A stretch of DNA of 56,391 bases from positions 1 to 56,391 of the forward strand of contig JANWYT010000005.1 of NCBI GenBank assembly GCA_025055175.1. The letters run 5' to 3'. The notes under the pieces were generated by a model. It searched no databases. It was not told the DNA's origin and saw only the letters and a program-made list of their open reading frames with translations. The translations under genes and the position numbers were made by a program. Of the stretch, positions 55,885 through 56,391 are shown piece by piece; within the stretch, counting starts at the first letter, position 1; each line of letters begins with the position of its first letter. This DNA comes from Anaerolineae bacterium (GTDB lineage Bacteria > Chloroflexota > Anaerolineae > Aggregatilineales > Phototrophicaceae).

Positions 55885-56391
55885 ATGAGAGTCTTTCGGG
55901 TCTGCTTAAGTGTCTTGGCCTTGATGAGTTTCACAGCGCTGGCCCAAAGCCAGGAACTCTATGCTTCGCATACCGTCCAGCCTGGTGATACCCTATTCCG
56001 CGTGGCCCTAGCTTACGGCGTGGACATGAACGAGCTAGCCCGCGTCAACGGGATCAGCGATCCACGACGTATCTTCGTCGGCCAAGTGCTGATGATTCCC
56101 GGCGTACAGCCCATCACCAGCGGAGAGTCTGCCTCCAATCCTCTTATCGCCACAACGCCCATCGTCCACACCGTCCGACGCGGCGAGAGTCTGAGTATTA
56201 TCGCCCGGCGATATGGCATCACCGTCGAGCAAATTTTGCGCGCCAACAATATCCCTGACATGAACCGCATTTACGCAGGGCAAGTTCTGCAGATTTGGGC
56301 GAATGATCTATCCGTGCCGATCAGCGAGGTGACACAACCAGAAGCCCCTGTGGCTCTGCCGACTCTACCTTCAGACATCATCAGCGCACCA
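55885..56391 (+). CDS. Secreted LysM-domain protein, 3' end cut by window
   Basis: 169 residues visible; it continues beyond the window. A signal peptide (MRVFRVCLSVLALMSFTALAQS) is followed by two LysM domains: HTVQPGDTLFRVALAYGVDM through VGQVLMIP (about 30-72) and HTVRRGESLSIIARRYGITV through AGQVLQIW (about 93-135). LysM binds peptidoglycan. The visible end is a Pro/Ser-rich linker, so a further domain, often a peptidase, may follow. The ATG has AAGGAA upstream; an in-frame GTG three bases before it is possible. Confidence 0.88.
   Translation, partial: MRVFRVCLSVLALMSFTALAQSQELYASHTVQPGDTLFRVALAYGVDMNELARVNGISDPRRIFVGQVLMIPGVQPITSGESASNPLIATTPIVHTVRRGESLSIIARRYGITVEQILRANNIPDMNRIYAGQVLQIWANDLSVPISEVTQPEAPVALPTLPSDIISAP

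Overview
The window reads as a chromosomal segment of a Chloroflexota bacterium, probably an Anaerolineae-like lineage. That placement is an inference from gene content: CruF/CruG-type carotenoid genes, a fused MoaD-MoaE, a SUV3-like helicase, an FHA-winged-helix regulator, a BTAD-type regulator and many Thr/Pro/Ser-rich secreted proteins with PD40, PPC and LysM domains. Base composition and codon use look uniform by eye. I see no phage, insertion sequence, CRISPR array, rRNA or tRNA, and no gene-free stretch longer than about 200 bases.

Region 1 (1-9370) is a carotenoid/isoprenoid locus built around a divergent intergenic region at 2395-2512. Leftward run a peroxiredoxin-like gene, an SDR and a phytoene-desaturase-type CrtI cut by the window edge. 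Rightward run six tightly coupled genes: an alpha/beta hydrolase, a tocopherol-cyclase-like protein, CruF hydratase, PlsY, a CruG-like glycosyltransferase and a second CrtI/CrtD-type desaturase, followed by a histone-deacetylase-family enzyme. The most striking feature is the peroxiredoxin-like gene. Its reading frame crosses an in-frame TGA at 2263-2265, exactly where the first catalytic cysteine of the CxxC site belongs (G-U-P-F-C). A hairpin of bacterial SECIS type lies directly downstream, so I annotate it as a selenoprotein.

Region 2 (9371-15005) holds a MaoC-like protein, two single-domain response regulators and a hybrid-free PAS-PAS-LOV histidine kinase. The kinase carries the photoactive cysteine motif GRNCRFLQ, so it is a candidate blue-light receptor. 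A K+-dependent-type membrane pyrophosphatase follows. Region 3 (15136-29046) contains a large lipoprotein glycosidase, yraN-miaA, an unknown membrane-anchored protein, an FHA-winged-helix regulator, a SUV3-like RNA helicase with a zinc ribbon, an amidohydrolase fused to a CYTH domain, a CWH43-like membrane protein with an altered EEP active site, and fabF-rnc.

Region 4 (29127-38112) has moaDE-moaC leftward, then ftsY, a SpoU methyltransferase, prfB and rpoC rightward. No rpoB lies upstream of rpoC. Region 5 (38136-47637) is a cell-envelope block: a GH39/GH5-like lipoprotein, a PPC-type secreted protein, an M23 peptidase translationally coupled to a PD40 protein, a small lipoprotein, an S1-domain protein and VKOR. 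Region 6 (47653-56391) has moeA, a bifunctional RSH (ppGpp) enzyme, a BTAD-type regulator, gyrA with a near-consensus promoter, a phosphoribosyltransferase and a partial LysM protein.

The genes most likely to work together are the carotenoid cluster (synthesis, hydration, desaturation and glycosylation of a polar carotenoid) with the adjacent selenoprotein redox enzyme and, possibly, the light-sensing kinase nearby. moaDE/moaC and moeA together indicate molybdenum cofactor synthesis.
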